Shown here piece after piece: positions 35,674 to 47,100 of a stretch of 64,000 bases of DNA. The notes below the pieces were generated by a model. That model searched no databases. It worked only from the letters and a program-made list of their open reading frames with translations, and was not told where the DNA came from. Both the position numbers and the translations under genes were made by a program. The DNA is taken from positions 1 through 64,000 of the forward strand of contig JBGTQJ010000003.1 in NCBI GenBank assembly GCA_041941305.1, written 5' to 3'. This DNA comes from JANSWP01 sp041941305 (GTDB lineage Bacteria > Bacteroidota > Bacteroidia > Chitinophagales > Saprospiraceae). The number at the start of each line of letters is the position of its first letter. The first letter of the stretch is position 1.

Positions 35674-36363
35674 GGATGATTTTTGTGTTTTTTATTTCAA
35701 AAGTTGGGGCTTAGTTTCTATTTCAATATACAAGGTAGGAGAATATTCTTTTTTTTAAAAGGAGGGGAGGTGTTTTTGAATTGCAATTCTGCATTTGGCG
35801 ACTGCAGAATTGAATGAGACAAATTAATTAAACCAAATCCAAATGTTTTGCCAATTTGTAAAGCCTCAGTTTATAGAACCGCATCATTGCACTCGAAGAA
35901 AAGCTAAAAAACACCATAATTGCGATGTGAAAGCAGGTCACCCAAAAGGATAGATTTTCTGAAACAAAATCAAATCTTGCTCCAATGTGTAATGAAAAAC
36001 GTTATCAATAATATGTAAATCGTTGATTATCAACTCCAAAATTGAACTCTAATTTTTGAACAATTGAGAAAAAAATTAAAAAATCTAGCAAAATCAATAG
36101 TTCTGTCATATAATAAAAATGACTTTTCGTTCGCCCTGTGTCTTAATTTTTGCAAATTGAGAATCAGTAGTTTAAAATGACGGTAGTATTAGTTGTTGAA
36201 AAAACTGTGGAGGTATCCGATACCTAATTCCAGCCCCTTTACCATAATTTTACCGTAGTAGCATACACACATAAGCGAAGTTGAGACTATTTTTCCCAAT
36301 TAACCATTAGATTATGGTATTTTTACTTCTCCAACAATTAAAATACCAAACGTTTTTAAACCC
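35674..36363. other. Non-coding region upstream of the helicase fusion
   Basis: AT-rich, with no convincing gene. It holds an inverted repeat AATTCTGCA/TGCAGAATT near 35782-35814 and the sequence GGAGGTATCCGATACCTA near 36209, which is related to the palindrome at 55022-55063. A minus-strand open stretch (about 35830-36000) has one hydrophobic run but no start codon. Confidence 0.5.
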
Positions 36364-39300
36364 TTGCTGCCTAACATCTTATATTTCGACCTTGAAATCC
36401 ATCCAAAATCTCAGGAAATTTTGGAATTCGGGGCAGTGTGGAATGGACAGCATTACCGAGGCAAAGACGCCGAAACATTCAAGATGCTTTCCAAAAGTGT
36501 GGAAACGATTTGTGGACATAATATCATCACTCACGATTTAGTTGCTTTAAAGAGGCACAATTTTCCGCCGTACTTTTTTGAAAAACCCAAAATTGATACG
36601 CTGTTTCTTTCCGTTCTTTTGTTTCCCAAAAAGCCTTATCATCATTTGGTTAAAGAGTATCAACTCCAGGGCGATGAAATCAATAATCCCCTGGCGGATG
36701 CCAAACTAGCAAAGGAGTTATTGGCAGATTTAGTGGCGGCTTTTCATGATTTGCCTCTTGAATTAAAGGCGATCTTTTATCACTTGTTGAAAAAAAAAGA
36801 GGGCTTTGACGGCTTTTTTAAATATATCCTGAAAAATGATTTCCCTACCTTCCAAAATGAAAATCAATTAGCCGATTTCATAAAAAAGCATTTTGAAGAG
36901 GCTGTGTGCGAACAGGCGGATTTATTGAGCTTTATTCAAAATAATCCCATCGAATTGGCTTACGCACTTGCCATTATTTCGACGGACGACACTGATTCTT
37001 TATTGCCCAATTGGGTGCAACATCAATTTCCAAAAACCATTGGTATTGTCAATCAACTGCGCGTGGCCTGTTCGGGAAATAGTAGATGCCCCTATTGTCC
37101 GCAATTATCGCCGGTCAAGGGCTTAAAACGATTTTTTGGTTTTGACAGTTTTCGAAGTTTTGAGGGCGATTTGGACAAACCGCTTCAGGAACAAGTTGTC
37201 GAAGCGGCATTGGCAAATCGATCTTTTGTCGCCATTTTTCCGACGGGCGGTGGCAAATCACTTACTTTTCAGTTGCCCGCTTTGATGAAAGGAGCAGCCA
37301 ATCGCTCTTTGACAGTCGTTATTTCTCCCTTGCAATCTTTGATGAAAGACCAGGTGGATGTTTTGCGAAATCGTCACGACATTACTTCAGCAGTCACCAT
37401 TAACGGGATGTTGTCGCCTTTGGAGCGAAGTGAAGCCATCGAACGGGTGGAGAACGGCGGAGCGAATTTGCTCTACATTTCGCCTGAATCGCTTCGATCA
37501 AATACGATTGTGCGATTGTTGAAAGGGCGCGAGATCAGTCGTTTTGTCATTGATGAAGCGCATTGTTTTTCGGCTTGGGGACAGGATTTCAGGGTAGATT
37601 ATTTGTACATCGGGAAGTTTCTCAAAAAATTACAAAAGCTGAAAGGATTGCTGCGCCCAATTCCAGTTTCATGTTTTACGGCAACGGCAAAACCTGCTGT
37701 AATTCAGGATATTAGAAATTACTTTAAAGAACACTTGAAGGTGGAACTAGAGATATTTCAAACGCATGAGAAACGCGAAAATTTGAAATATTTTGTCATT
37801 AAAACGGAGGGAAAGGAGGAAAAATATCAAAAGCTCAAAGATTTATTAGGGTCGGAAGAAGGGGCAAAAATCGTTTATGTTTCTCGCGTGAAAACCTCTG
37901 AAGAATTGGCGGAAAATCTCCGGAAAAACGGCATTCAGGCCAAGGCTTACAATGGGAAAATGGAGCCCGATGACAAGATTCGGATTCAAAACGAATTTAT
38001 GTCAGAGGAAAGCGATTTGGACATCATTGTGGCCACTTCGGCTTTTGGAATGGGGGTGGATAAAGACAATGTGAAGATGGTGGTGCATTACACGATTTCG
38101 GATTCTTTGGAAAATTATATGCAGGAATCGGGGCGTGCGGGGCGGAGTCCACACTTGAATGCAAGGTGTTATATCCTATTTGATAAAGATGATTTGAATA
38201 AACACTTCAATTTGTTGAATTTGACCAAATTGAGCCACAAAGAAGTGTACCAGATTTGGAAAGGCATCAAAGAATTTCGGCGAAGAAAATTCACCAAATC
38301 CGCTTTGGAAATTGCCAAAAGGGCAGGCTGGGATACAGAAATGCGCGATTTGGAGACGCGTGTGAAAGTGGCAATTGCTGCTTTGGAAGAGTCAGGATAT
38401 GTGGTACGGGAAGAAAATGCACCGAGGATTTTTGCGCAAAGCATTTTGGTGAAAAATGTGGAAGAATCCAATGATAAAATGCAAAAGAGCATTCACCATT
38501 TCATGGGACAAGATCAACATTCAAAAGCAAAAAGAATATTTAACTTGCTGATTTCCAGAGCGAAAGCGAAAGAAGATACGCAAGTGGACAGGATTTCAGA
38601 GGTTTTGGGAATTGAAAAAAACGAGGTCACCACCATTCTCAATATTTTCAAAGAAATCGGCATTTTGAGCAATGAAAAAGATTTGACTGCTTATTATTTC
38701 ACGGTGAAGAGCGAGCGCAATTCTGTGAAAGTGTTTAATCAAGTTTCAGCAATCGAAAAGCAGCTCTTTGACCTCATCTTTCCGAATGAAAACCGCAATC
38801 GAAAGGATGTGTATTTGCGGGAGCTAAACGAAGCGATTCATGAAAATGGGCAGGACTGCAATTTGGTCTTGATTCGGGACATCCTGAATTATTGGGCCCA
38901 AGTACATTTTATCAAAAAAGAGCGCATTGATAAAGTCAATAATCAATATCGAATTTCACTGAATATATCTTTTAAAAAATTCAAAAATCAACTGGAAGAA
39001 CGCTTGCAAACGGCTCGTTTTTGTCTGGCAGTTTTAAAGTCCGAATTTTTGCCAAAAGCTAAAGAAGTCTCAATAGCTTCGGATCGAAAATTGATGGAAT
39101 TTTCTGTTTTGGATCTAAAAATATTAACAGAAAAACTATCGGGAGAAAACCATCCAATTCGGTTTTATGAATTCATACTTTTGTATTTCCACAATCTCAG
39201 AATTATTGAATTGAAGGACGGTTTGATAGTCTTTTACAACCCAATGAAAATCACTCGAAAAATTGAGGACAATCGAAAAAGATATACCCACGAAGACTAT

Positions 39301-41205
39301 CAACAACTCACCCAATATTACGAAAGCAAAACAGAGCAAATTCACATTGTCGGCGAATATGCGAAAAAGCAATTACAAAATAACATTGCCGCTACGCAGT
39401 TTGTCGAAGACTATTTTTCATTACCTTATGAACGGTTTTTGAACAAATATTTCAATCGTCGGAAGGGGGCAATTAAAAAGACGATTACAGAGGAAAAATT
39501 TCGTGAAATTTTCAGCGAATTGTCCACGGAACAATTGTTAGTTGTCAATGATAACAAGAATGATAACATTTTGGTTGCGGCAGGACCAGGGAGTGGCAAA
39601 ACGAGGGTTTTGGTTCACAAAGTCGCCTCACTTTTGCTGATGGAAGATGTAAAGCCTGAACAGTTTTTGATGCTTACTTTTTCGCGCCCGGCAGCTTTGG
39701 AATTTCGAACTCGGCTCAGGGATTTGGTCGGAAATCTGGCATTTCAAATTGATATTTTCACCTACCACGGATTTGCTTTCCAATTGACGGGAAGAATGGG
39801 CGATATTGAGCGCTCTCAAAACATTTTGAAAGAGGCAAAAACTGCGATTGAAGCGGAAGAAATTCCATTGGAAAGAATCAAGAATAAAAGCGTGGTGGTC
39901 GTAGATGAGTATCAGGATGTGAGTCAGGAAGAGTTCGATTTTTTGATGGCGATTGTCCATTGTTCGGAAAAAATACGCATGATTGCGGCTGGTGATGACG
40001 ACCAAAATATCTATGAATTTCGTGGGTCTAGCGTAAAATTTATGCGCGATTTTATCAACAGGAAAGACGCAGTGACTTATTTTTTGACCAAAAATTATCG
40101 CGCCAATCACAATTTATTGGAATTCTCCAATCGCTTCTTAAAAAGTCGGTTTTCACCTGAAAGATTGAAAAGTGACATCAATCTTATCGCCCATAAACAG
40201 ATCAATGGTCAAATTGAGATTACTGGATACAGCTCTCCAAATTTGATTTTGCCACTTATTTCAGATTTGGAAAATAAAAAATTGACAGGAACGACGGCCG
40301 TTTTGACTTATACAAATGAGGAAGCGGTTTTGATTACAAGTTTGCTCAAAAAGAAAGGAATTCCGGCAAGCCTGATTTCAGATAAACAGGGTTTTTCACT
40401 GCGCGATTTATTGGAAATCAAAACTTTCACGCATTTTATTTTTCAAAACATCAACGATGAATATGGACTCATTACGGAAAAGAACTGGACAAAATCAAAA
40501 GAGCATCTTTGGGAAACGTATCCCAAATCAAAAAATTTGGATTTGGTGAAAAGAATCCTCCAGTCGTTTGAGAAAACCAATCCTAAAAAATTCAAAAGCA
40601 CCTGGAACGCTTTTTTGAAAGAAATCAGAATTGAAGACTTTTATCATCCCGAATTGGATACCATTTTAATCTCGACCATGCACAAATCCAAGGGTAAAGA
40701 ATTCGATAATGTGTTCATTATTTTAAACAATTATCCCTTACAAACGGAAGAAAAAAAGCGGGTTTTATATGTTGCAATGACTCGTGCCAAAGGTAATATT
40801 TTCATTCACACCAATAATATTGAGTTTGAAACAGTGGGTATCCCCAATTTAAATTTTAGCCAAAATAAAACTTCATTTAGTGCTCCCGACCAATTGATTC
40901 TGGAATGTAGTATGAAAGATATCTGGTTGGGTTTTTTCAAAAAATCGAAGGTCATTTCCAATGTCAAGTCCATTCAATCGGGCGAAAATTTAAGCCCCAA
41001 TCCTTATGAACCCTCCATTTTTGAAGACAACTCAGGCAAAGCAGTTTTGAAATTTTCGAGAGATTTTGAGGGCAGAATCAAGCAACTTGAAAGTCGAAAC
41101 TATCGCTTTTTCTCGGCATTGGCAAAGTATATTGTCGTTTGGTATGATGAGGAAAGCGGGCAGAGCTTTCGGGTAGTTTTGCCAGAGATAATATTAAAGT
41201 GTTAA
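36364..41205 (+). CDS. Exonuclease-like / RecQ / UvrD helicase fusion
   Basis: 1613 residues. The N terminus (1-160) looks like a DEDDh exonuclease: YFDLEIHP, GHNIITHD, then NNPLADAKLAKELL, in which Asn replaces the usual catalytic His. A CxxxxxxCPYC motif (about 235-245) may bind metal. A RecQ-type helicase follows with Walker A FPTGGGKS (Lys298), DEAH (Asp397) and QESGRAGR. The last third is a UvrD/Rep-type superfamily 1 helicase: AAGPGSGKT (Lys1079), VVDEYQD (Asp1181), AAGDDDQNIYEFRG, HKSKGKEF and YVAMTRAKG. Repair or recombination of DNA is its likely task. The start is TTG at 36364; no ATG is available, and the frame is open up to 36304. Confidence 0.88.
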   Translation: MLPNILYFDLEIHPKSQEILEFGAVWNGQHYRGKDAETFKMLSKSVETICGHNIITHDLVALKRHNFPPYFFEKPKIDTLFLSVLLFPKKPYHHLVKEYQLQGDEINNPLADAKLAKELLADLVAAFHDLPLELKAIFYHLLKKKEGFDGFFKYILKNDFPTFQNENQLADFIKKHFEEAVCEQADLLSFIQNNPIELAYALAIISTDDTDSLLPNWVQHQFPKTIGIVNQLRVACSGNSRCPYCPQLSPVKGLKRFFGFDSFRSFEGDLDKPLQEQVVEAALANRSFVAIFPTGGGKSLTFQLPALMKGAANRSLTVVISPLQSLMKDQVDVLRNRHDITSAVTINGMLSPLERSEAIERVENGGANLLYISPESLRSNTIVRLLKGREISRFVIDEAHCFSAWGQDFRVDYLYIGKFLKKLQKLKGLLRPIPVSCFTATAKPAVIQDIRNYFKEHLKVELEIFQTHEKRENLKYFVIKTEGKEEKYQKLKDLLGSEEGAKIVYVSRVKTSEELAENLRKNGIQAKAYNGKMEPDDKIRIQNEFMSEESDLDIIVATSAFGMGVDKDNVKMVVHYTISDSLENYMQESGRAGRSPHLNARCYILFDKDDLNKHFNLLNLTKLSHKEVYQIWKGIKEFRRRKFTKSALEIAKRAGWDTEMRDLETRVKVAIAALEESGYVVREENAPRIFAQSILVKNVEESNDKMQKSIHHFMGQDQHSKAKRIFNLLISRAKAKEDTQVDRISEVLGIEKNEVTTILNIFKEIGILSNEKDLTAYYFTVKSERNSVKVFNQVSAIEKQLFDLIFPNENRNRKDVYLRELNEAIHENGQDCNLVLIRDILNYWAQVHFIKKERIDKVNNQYRISLNISFKKFKNQLEERLQTARFCLAVLKSEFLPKAKEVSIASDRKLMEFSVLDLKILTEKLSGENHPIRFYEFILLYFHNLRIIELKDGLIVFYNPMKITRKIEDNRKRYTHEDYQQLTQYYESKTEQIHIVGEYAKKQLQNNIAATQFVEDYFSLPYERFLNKYFNRRKGAIKKTITEEKFREIFSELSTEQLLVVNDNKNDNILVAAGPGSGKTRVLVHKVASLLLMEDVKPEQFLMLTFSRPAALEFRTRLRDLVGNLAFQIDIFTYHGFAFQLTGRMGDIERSQNILKEAKTAIEAEEIPLERIKNKSVVVVDEYQDVSQEEFDFLMAIVHCSEKIRMIAAGDDDQNIYEFRGSSVKFMRDFINRKDAVTYFLTKNYRANHNLLEFSNRFLKSRFSPERLKSDINLIAHKQINGQIEITGYSSPNLILPLISDLENKKLTGTTAVLTYTNEEAVLITSLLKKKGIPASLISDKQGFSLRDLLEIKTFTHFIFQNINDEYGLITEKNWTKSKEHLWETYPKSKNLDLVKRILQSFEKTNPKKFKSTWNAFLKEIRIEDFYHPELDTILISTMHKSKGKEFDNVFIILNNYPLQTEEKKRVLYVAMTRAKGNIFIHTNNIEFETVGIPNLNFSQNKTSFSAPDQLILECSMKDIWLGFFKKSKVISNVKSIQSGENLSPNPYEPSIFEDNSGKAVLKFSRDFEGRIKQLESRNYRFFSALAKYIVVWYDEESGQSFRVVLPEIILKC

Positions 41206-41274
41206 ATCCGAAGTCACTCCTTAAAGTGACCTAAAATTCCATTTTCAGTCTTCCTTCAAAATAAATATTCAAAC

Positions 41275-44178
41275 ATGAAACAAATTTTGACAGTCGGTTT
41301 TGTGATTTTTGTATTCAGCTTTTCACTTTTAGCGCAAAAAGTTGAAAACGAATCTATAAAAAGAATGATTGAAAACTACAAAACTGACGAGCGGGGTCCA
41401 TATAAAGACATTCGTTGGTTTTGTAAAGATGGTACTTTTGCCTTGCCTAAGGAAAAATGTCGGGAACCAGGGGGCGTGCAGAGAGCGAGATATAAGGACG
41501 AGGTGATCGCTTTGGCTAATTCCAATCATATTTTTTTAGGGCAAATCCTTTCCAAAACGCTTCATGAAGATTTTTGGGACGCCGATAATTACAATTCTCG
41601 ACTCAAACAATATCAACTAGAAAAATACCTTCGAGCCATTGATGAGGGCTGGATTTTGAGAAAAGCGCAATATTATCGTGGAGCATATCAGATTGAAGAT
41701 GAAGAGGCATGGGGCATCGAGTTTTTCAATTGGCTGCTCGCGGAAGAAGAGCCTTTGATAAATCAATTTTACCTCACTCGCCAGGCAGTCAAAGACATTT
41801 CACATAGAGGGGACGACAATAAAACCCTGAGTGTGCGGTCGGTATCAAAGGCGATTTCGGATGCTTATGCGCCTTTTATGAATTTGCGGGTCAAAATTCA
41901 TGGACAACCCGAATATGCAGACATTGCCAAAGTTCAAAAATTTCAGAAAACACATCAGGCAAAATTGACACCTGAGCTGAACAAAAAATTCGAGATGCTG
42001 ATTTCGGACATGAAGGAGGTTTATCAACCCGCCCAATTGGTTTTGCTGAAACGATATGTAAATGATATTCCAAAAGATGCTGACATCCGAACCTCTTTGG
42101 AGAATTACATCAGCCTTTTCAAAAATGACAAGGGGGGTATCCCCCGCATTATGGCAACGGCGGAAGAATTGGCGAAAATCAGAGCCGAAATCATCACTGT
42201 CAAAAGCCGAAAAGGGCGTTTGGCTTTGCTTGATTTGTCGAATGCCTTGGAGGAAATATTCTTTGCCGAAATCAGCCAATGGCAGCCCAAAAATCTCAAA
42301 GAAAGCACTGAAAAAATCTGTTATTCGGGACTCGCTGCCCTTGGTACAGGCTTGATTGAGGAATGGGAGTGGAGTGAAGTAGTCGGCGTGCTTTGCGGTT
42401 CTCAAAAAGAAGAAGTAACCCTCGCCGAAATACAATTGTTTCTCGATCGTTCTCGAAGTTTGCTTGAATGGGGTACAGGTATGGTACACGGTGTTTACAA
42501 AGATGTGGTCAATTTGTATAATGGGTTTGAACCGCAGGCAAACGGATTTTTCGACGATCGGATTCGGAGTTCGGTTTTGCTTTCCCTGGGCAACTCCATT
42601 GGACAATTAGGAAATTTTATTCGCAAAAAAGCCAATCTGAGCAATAAGGTTTTGACGATTCCCAATCAAAGTAGCATTAGAGGTTTGAATCCCGGTCTTG
42701 CTTTTGGTGAGTTAGTCGTCGTGGGCGATAATATGGAGGATGTCGAAATATCAAAAGATAAAATTTACGTATTCCGATACCCTCCTTACGATTTGAAACC
42801 CGTAGCTGGCATTCTGACAGTTTCAGAAGGAAATATGGTTTCTCATGTTCAATTACTAGCCCGTAATCTGGGCATTCCAAATGCCGTCCTTTCAGCTGAA
42901 AATAGGTCTTGGTTAAAACGGTTTTCCGGCAAAAAAGTATTCTATGCAGTTTCCAACCGGGGCACTGTCTCTATGAAAACTGCCGAAAAAATGACGGAGG
43001 AGGAAAAAGCACTTTTTGCAAAAAAGGAACGCAGTGAAGCCCGCATTTCCGTTCCGATTGAGAAGATCGATTTGAATCAAAAGTCGGTTTTAAATATGCG
43101 GGAAGTCAATGCAGCCTCATCTGGTAAAATTTGCGGTCCAAAGGCGGCAAATTTGGGTCAACTAAAAATGATGTTTCCGGAAAATGTCGTGGAGGGGATT
43201 ATCTTGCCATTTGGCATATTCCGGCAGCACATGGATCAAAAAATGCCAACGCAAAATGGCACTTATTGGGACTTTCTGAATGATGTTTTCCAAAAAGCAA
43301 ACGAAATGCGAAATAATGGTAGTTCCGAAGAAGCGGTCGAAAACTATTCTTTGGAACAATTGACAATATTGCGAGAAGCCATTAAAAAAATAGAGTTGTT
43401 GCCTGAGTTTGTAAAAGATTTGGACATAAGTTTTGAAAATGTTTTTGAGAAAAAAATTGGAGAGGTTCCCGTCTTTTTGCGAAGTGATACCAATATGGAA
43501 GACCTCAAGGACTTTACGGGTGCTGGCTTAAACCTGACCGTATTTAACGTCCTTGACAGAGCAAAAATTATTCAGGGAATCAAGGATGTTTGGGCTTCCC
43601 CCTATACTGAAAGAAGTTTCAAATGGCGGCAACGTTACCTCCTCAATCCCGAAAATGTGTACCCTTCTATTTTGATTATCCCCAGTGTGGATGTCGAATA
43701 TTCGGGCGTACTCATTACGAAAGGTATTCCGACAGCAGATGGGCGCGATATAACGATTGCATTTAGTCGTGGCGCAGGAGGTGCAGTGGATGGTCAGGCA
43801 GCGGAGTCTTATTTGCTGTACCACAGTGGCGAAAATCGTTTGCTCTCCCCTGCCCGTGAGCCGATGTATCGAAGATTACCAGAATCAGGTGGTTCAAAAA
43901 TGTTGAGTACTACTTTTCACAAACCTATTTTAAATGCTCAAAACAAGTATGATTTGCGATGGTTGGCATACAATATCCACCAGGAAATTCCAAAAGCCAC
44001 CACAGCCGATAATAATGGTCCCTTCGATGTCGAATTGGGTTTTAAAGAAGATAAAATCTGGCTTTTCCAAATCCGACCTTTTGTAGAAAACAAGAATGCC
44101 TTGAACTCAAATTACTTGGAGAAAATTTCGCCAAAGGTAGATGGGAACAAGAAGGTGAGGGTGAGTGAGGAGTTATAA
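41275..44178 (+). CDS. Exported PEP/pyruvate-binding, glucan-dikinase-like protein
   Basis: 967 residues. A signal peptide (VGFVIFVFSFSLLAQ) precedes about 450 mostly helical residues of no clear family. A swivelling phosphohistidine domain follows with His524 in EGNMVSHVQLLARNLGIPN, then an ATP-grasp domain of the PPDK/PEP-synthase type with GPKAANLGQL (from 621), LRSDTNMEDL (Arg736) and TGAGLNLTVF. The order (phosphohistidine before ATP-grasp) and RSDTN-ED...AGL match alpha-glucan water dikinase rather than PEP synthase. Such enzymes phosphorylate glucans with ATP in plastids or cytoplasm, so export is odd. It ends exactly where a convergent hybrid two-component gene ends. Confidence 0.8.
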   Translation: MKQILTVGFVIFVFSFSLLAQKVENESIKRMIENYKTDERGPYKDIRWFCKDGTFALPKEKCREPGGVQRARYKDEVIALANSNHIFLGQILSKTLHEDFWDADNYNSRLKQYQLEKYLRAIDEGWILRKAQYYRGAYQIEDEEAWGIEFFNWLLAEEEPLINQFYLTRQAVKDISHRGDDNKTLSVRSVSKAISDAYAPFMNLRVKIHGQPEYADIAKVQKFQKTHQAKLTPELNKKFEMLISDMKEVYQPAQLVLLKRYVNDIPKDADIRTSLENYISLFKNDKGGIPRIMATAEELAKIRAEIITVKSRKGRLALLDLSNALEEIFFAEISQWQPKNLKESTEKICYSGLAALGTGLIEEWEWSEVVGVLCGSQKEEVTLAEIQLFLDRSRSLLEWGTGMVHGVYKDVVNLYNGFEPQANGFFDDRIRSSVLLSLGNSIGQLGNFIRKKANLSNKVLTIPNQSSIRGLNPGLAFGELVVVGDNMEDVEISKDKIYVFRYPPYDLKPVAGILTVSEGNMVSHVQLLARNLGIPNAVLSAENRSWLKRFSGKKVFYAVSNRGTVSMKTAEKMTEEEKALFAKKERSEARISVPIEKIDLNQKSVLNMREVNAASSGKICGPKAANLGQLKMMFPENVVEGIILPFGIFRQHMDQKMPTQNGTYWDFLNDVFQKANEMRNNGSSEEAVENYSLEQLTILREAIKKIELLPEFVKDLDISFENVFEKKIGEVPVFLRSDTNMEDLKDFTGAGLNLTVFNVLDRAKIIQGIKDVWASPYTERSFKWRQRYLLNPENVYPSILIIPSVDVEYSGVLITKGIPTADGRDITIAFSRGAGGAVDGQAAESYLLYHSGENRLLSPAREPMYRRLPESGGSKMLSTTFHKPILNAQNKYDLRWLAYNIHQEIPKATTADNNGPFDVELGFKEDKIWLFQIRPFVENKNALNSNYLEKISPKVDGNKKVRVSEEL

Positions 44179-47100
44179 TCAGCCTCTGCTCTCTTTGGGC
44201 GAAACTCCAAATGCTTCTCGAAAAACCCTGGAAAAAAAACTCACATTGCCGAAACCTACCTCAAAAGCCACTTCGCTAACGGTCAAATCTGTGGTTTGCA
44301 ATAATTCCTTTGCTTTTGCCAGGCGAATGGAGCGAACAAAATAAGTGGTGGATTCACCCGTCAATGCTTTGAGTTTGCGGAATAGTTGAGAACGACTCAT
44401 ACCTGCTTTTTTGCAAAATTGAGGTAGACCAAAATTTTCATCAGACAAGTGGGCTTCCACTATGGCAATCATTTTCTGTAAAAATTGCTCTTCAGGTGTG
44501 GGATGAGTATTTATCGCCAATTCGGACAAGGCTTCAGCCTGTTGGAATCGAGCCTGCATTTTTCGGCGCAATTCGATAAGGTTTTCAATGCGCACCAGCA
44601 GTTCTTCTGTGTGGAAAGGTTTGGCGAGATAGGCATCCGCCCCCTGGGTCAATCCTTCGAGTTTGGAGCGTTGGTCTGTTTTGGCAGTGAGTAAAATGAT
44701 GGGAATGTGGCTGGTTCGTTCATCTTTTTTTAAGGTTTCACATACTTCAAAGCCATCTTTTTCGGGCATCATCACATCACTGACAATCAAATCGGGGATT
44801 TCATCAATCGCTTTTATTATTCCATCCTGACCGTTTTGAGCGGTCATTATTTGATAATCGACGGCAAGAAAAGAACTCAAATATTGAGTGACATCCAAAT
44901 TATCTTCAATCAATAATACAACGGGTTTGGAATGAACTTTTGGATCAGCAGACAATATTTTTTTATCTAATTCAACTACTTGCTGCAATGAATTAAAAGA
45001 TTCCTCAATTCTTTCTTCTTCCAATTTATTGGCGATTTGAGTGACAGGCAAAAAAATGGAGAACTTGGTTCCTTCTTCCACTTGACTTTCTACCACAATT
45101 TGTCCGCCCATTAAATTGACCAATTCTTTTGTCAATGCCAAGCCAATTCCCGTACCTTCTCCACGCCTCGTGGTAGTAGAATCCACCTGGTAAAATCGGT
45201 CAAAAATATAGGGTAAATGTTCGGCAGAAATGCCGATGCCATTGTCTCTAATGATGAGTTGAACACTTTCGTCTAAATGTGCATTTTTCCTCAAATCTAA
45301 ATAAACATCACCACCAGAAGGAGTAAATTTCACCGCATTGGACAGCAAATTCATGACGACATTTTGCAATTTTTCCGCATCGAAATCCATCTCAAGTGCT
45401 TTAAAATCACTAGAAAAATGAAGTCGAATGTCCTTACTGTCGGCGTAGGAATGAAATGATTCAGTAAGGTATTTTAGAAAAGAAACAACATCGCCATTGG
45501 TCAATTTCAGGGTCATATTTCCCGATTCCAACCTAGATAAATCCAGCATTTGATTGACCAGATTGAGCAGTTGTTTTCCATTTCTTCGAATGAGGCGCAA
45601 ACCTTCATTGAACCAATTTTTTGGGTCTTTCTTCATCTGTTCAGCCATTCCGAGGATGACCGTGAGCGGTGTGCGAAACTCGTGGGTGATGTTGGTGTAA
45701 AGTTGCGATTTGGCACGGTTGAGTTCTTTGAGGCGAAATGCTTCTGCTTCGGCGAGGCGGCGATTGAGCTGAAAATTGTAGAAACTGTAAATTCCAGTAA
45801 TCGTCAAGCCAAGCCAAATCAACCAAGCCCACCAGCTGCGATACCAGGGCGGAAGTATTTTGAGAGAAAAAGAAAGGACTGGGGCAGGTATTTCATCACC
45901 TCTTAATACTTTGACCTTGAAAAAATACCCACGTGGTTGAAGGTTTGAATAAGAGGCATACCTGTTTTTGGAAGGTATCCAATCCTCCTCTAGTCCCTCC
46001 AATTGGTGCATGAATTCCAAAGCATAATAATCGCTGTGGTCAATTGCCGAATAATTGAACGAGACATTATTTTGTGCGAATGGCAACACCAGTTGTTTCT
46101 TGAAAACGGCAGCCGAATCCATTGTCAGAGGATGTCCTCCTATGTTGATGGAAGTGAGATAGGGTTTTGGAAAATTCAGCAATTCTTCCCGAATTTTCAA
46201 TAAACTATCAGGATGAAAGAAACCAAAACCACCGGGATAAATGATTGCCATTTTTCCATCCCCCAATTTGGTAAGGAAACTGTATTGACACGGATTGCCT
46301 TGTGTGAATCCGTCCCAGGTACTGACACCGTGCGATTCGTTTAGGACGACCGAACGCTTATTTTCAAAATCAATCACCTCCAACCCTGCCGAACTCGTCA
46401 TCCACAAACGCCCTCTCATGTCAAATTCAATGTCATTCCGTGCAATGGCAATTCCAATATCTTTCATCCAATCCACAATCCGAATGCCCTGTTCGGGATG
46501 TTCAGGGTCAATCAAACCGAAATGAGAACCTTTGAAATAATAATTATTGGTATAAATCAAACCTGATGCATCTTCTGCGAAACCCGCTGGTCGGAAGTTG
46601 GAATCTTCCATGCCCGAGAATTGATGGAATTCTTGGGTTTTAGGGTCATACACCCAAATAAAATCCATTCGGAAATCAATCCATATATTGCCGTTGGCAT
46701 CTGAAAAAAGCCGCCGGGGCAGTTGGGGAAATTTCAAATTCATTCCCCAATCCGCTTTTTTTAAGGCTTTTGATTCAAAATCAAACTCAAATAAGGCATC
46801 GTCATCTGACAAAATCCAAATTCTTCCAAAGCGGTCCGTGTGAACCAATCGCGATTGTATGGGCAAGGGAATCTCTCTCAATGATTTTTCGGCAAACCGA
46901 ATTTCAAACAGTCTGTGATTGATGACCGCCAAGCCCTGATTATCATTCATTAAGTCAAGAGAAAATAAATTCAGGGTACTTTTGCCGTGTAAATTGGGAT
47001 AGGAAAAGTAAATCAGTTCCCGGGTATTCAAATCAAAACCGTACAACCCTTTTTTATCCAAAACGGGCAACACCAATTGATTGAGTCCTTTGTTGAATAA

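Noticed and set aside
36364..41205. Helicase fusion as part of a DNA-defence island
   Set aside because: No restriction, CBASS, retron, toxin or other defence gene lies beside it; a repair role is simpler.
41845..42606. 253-codon minus-strand frame inside the dikinase-like gene
   Set aside because: Cys/Phe-rich shadow of a real plus-strand protein.
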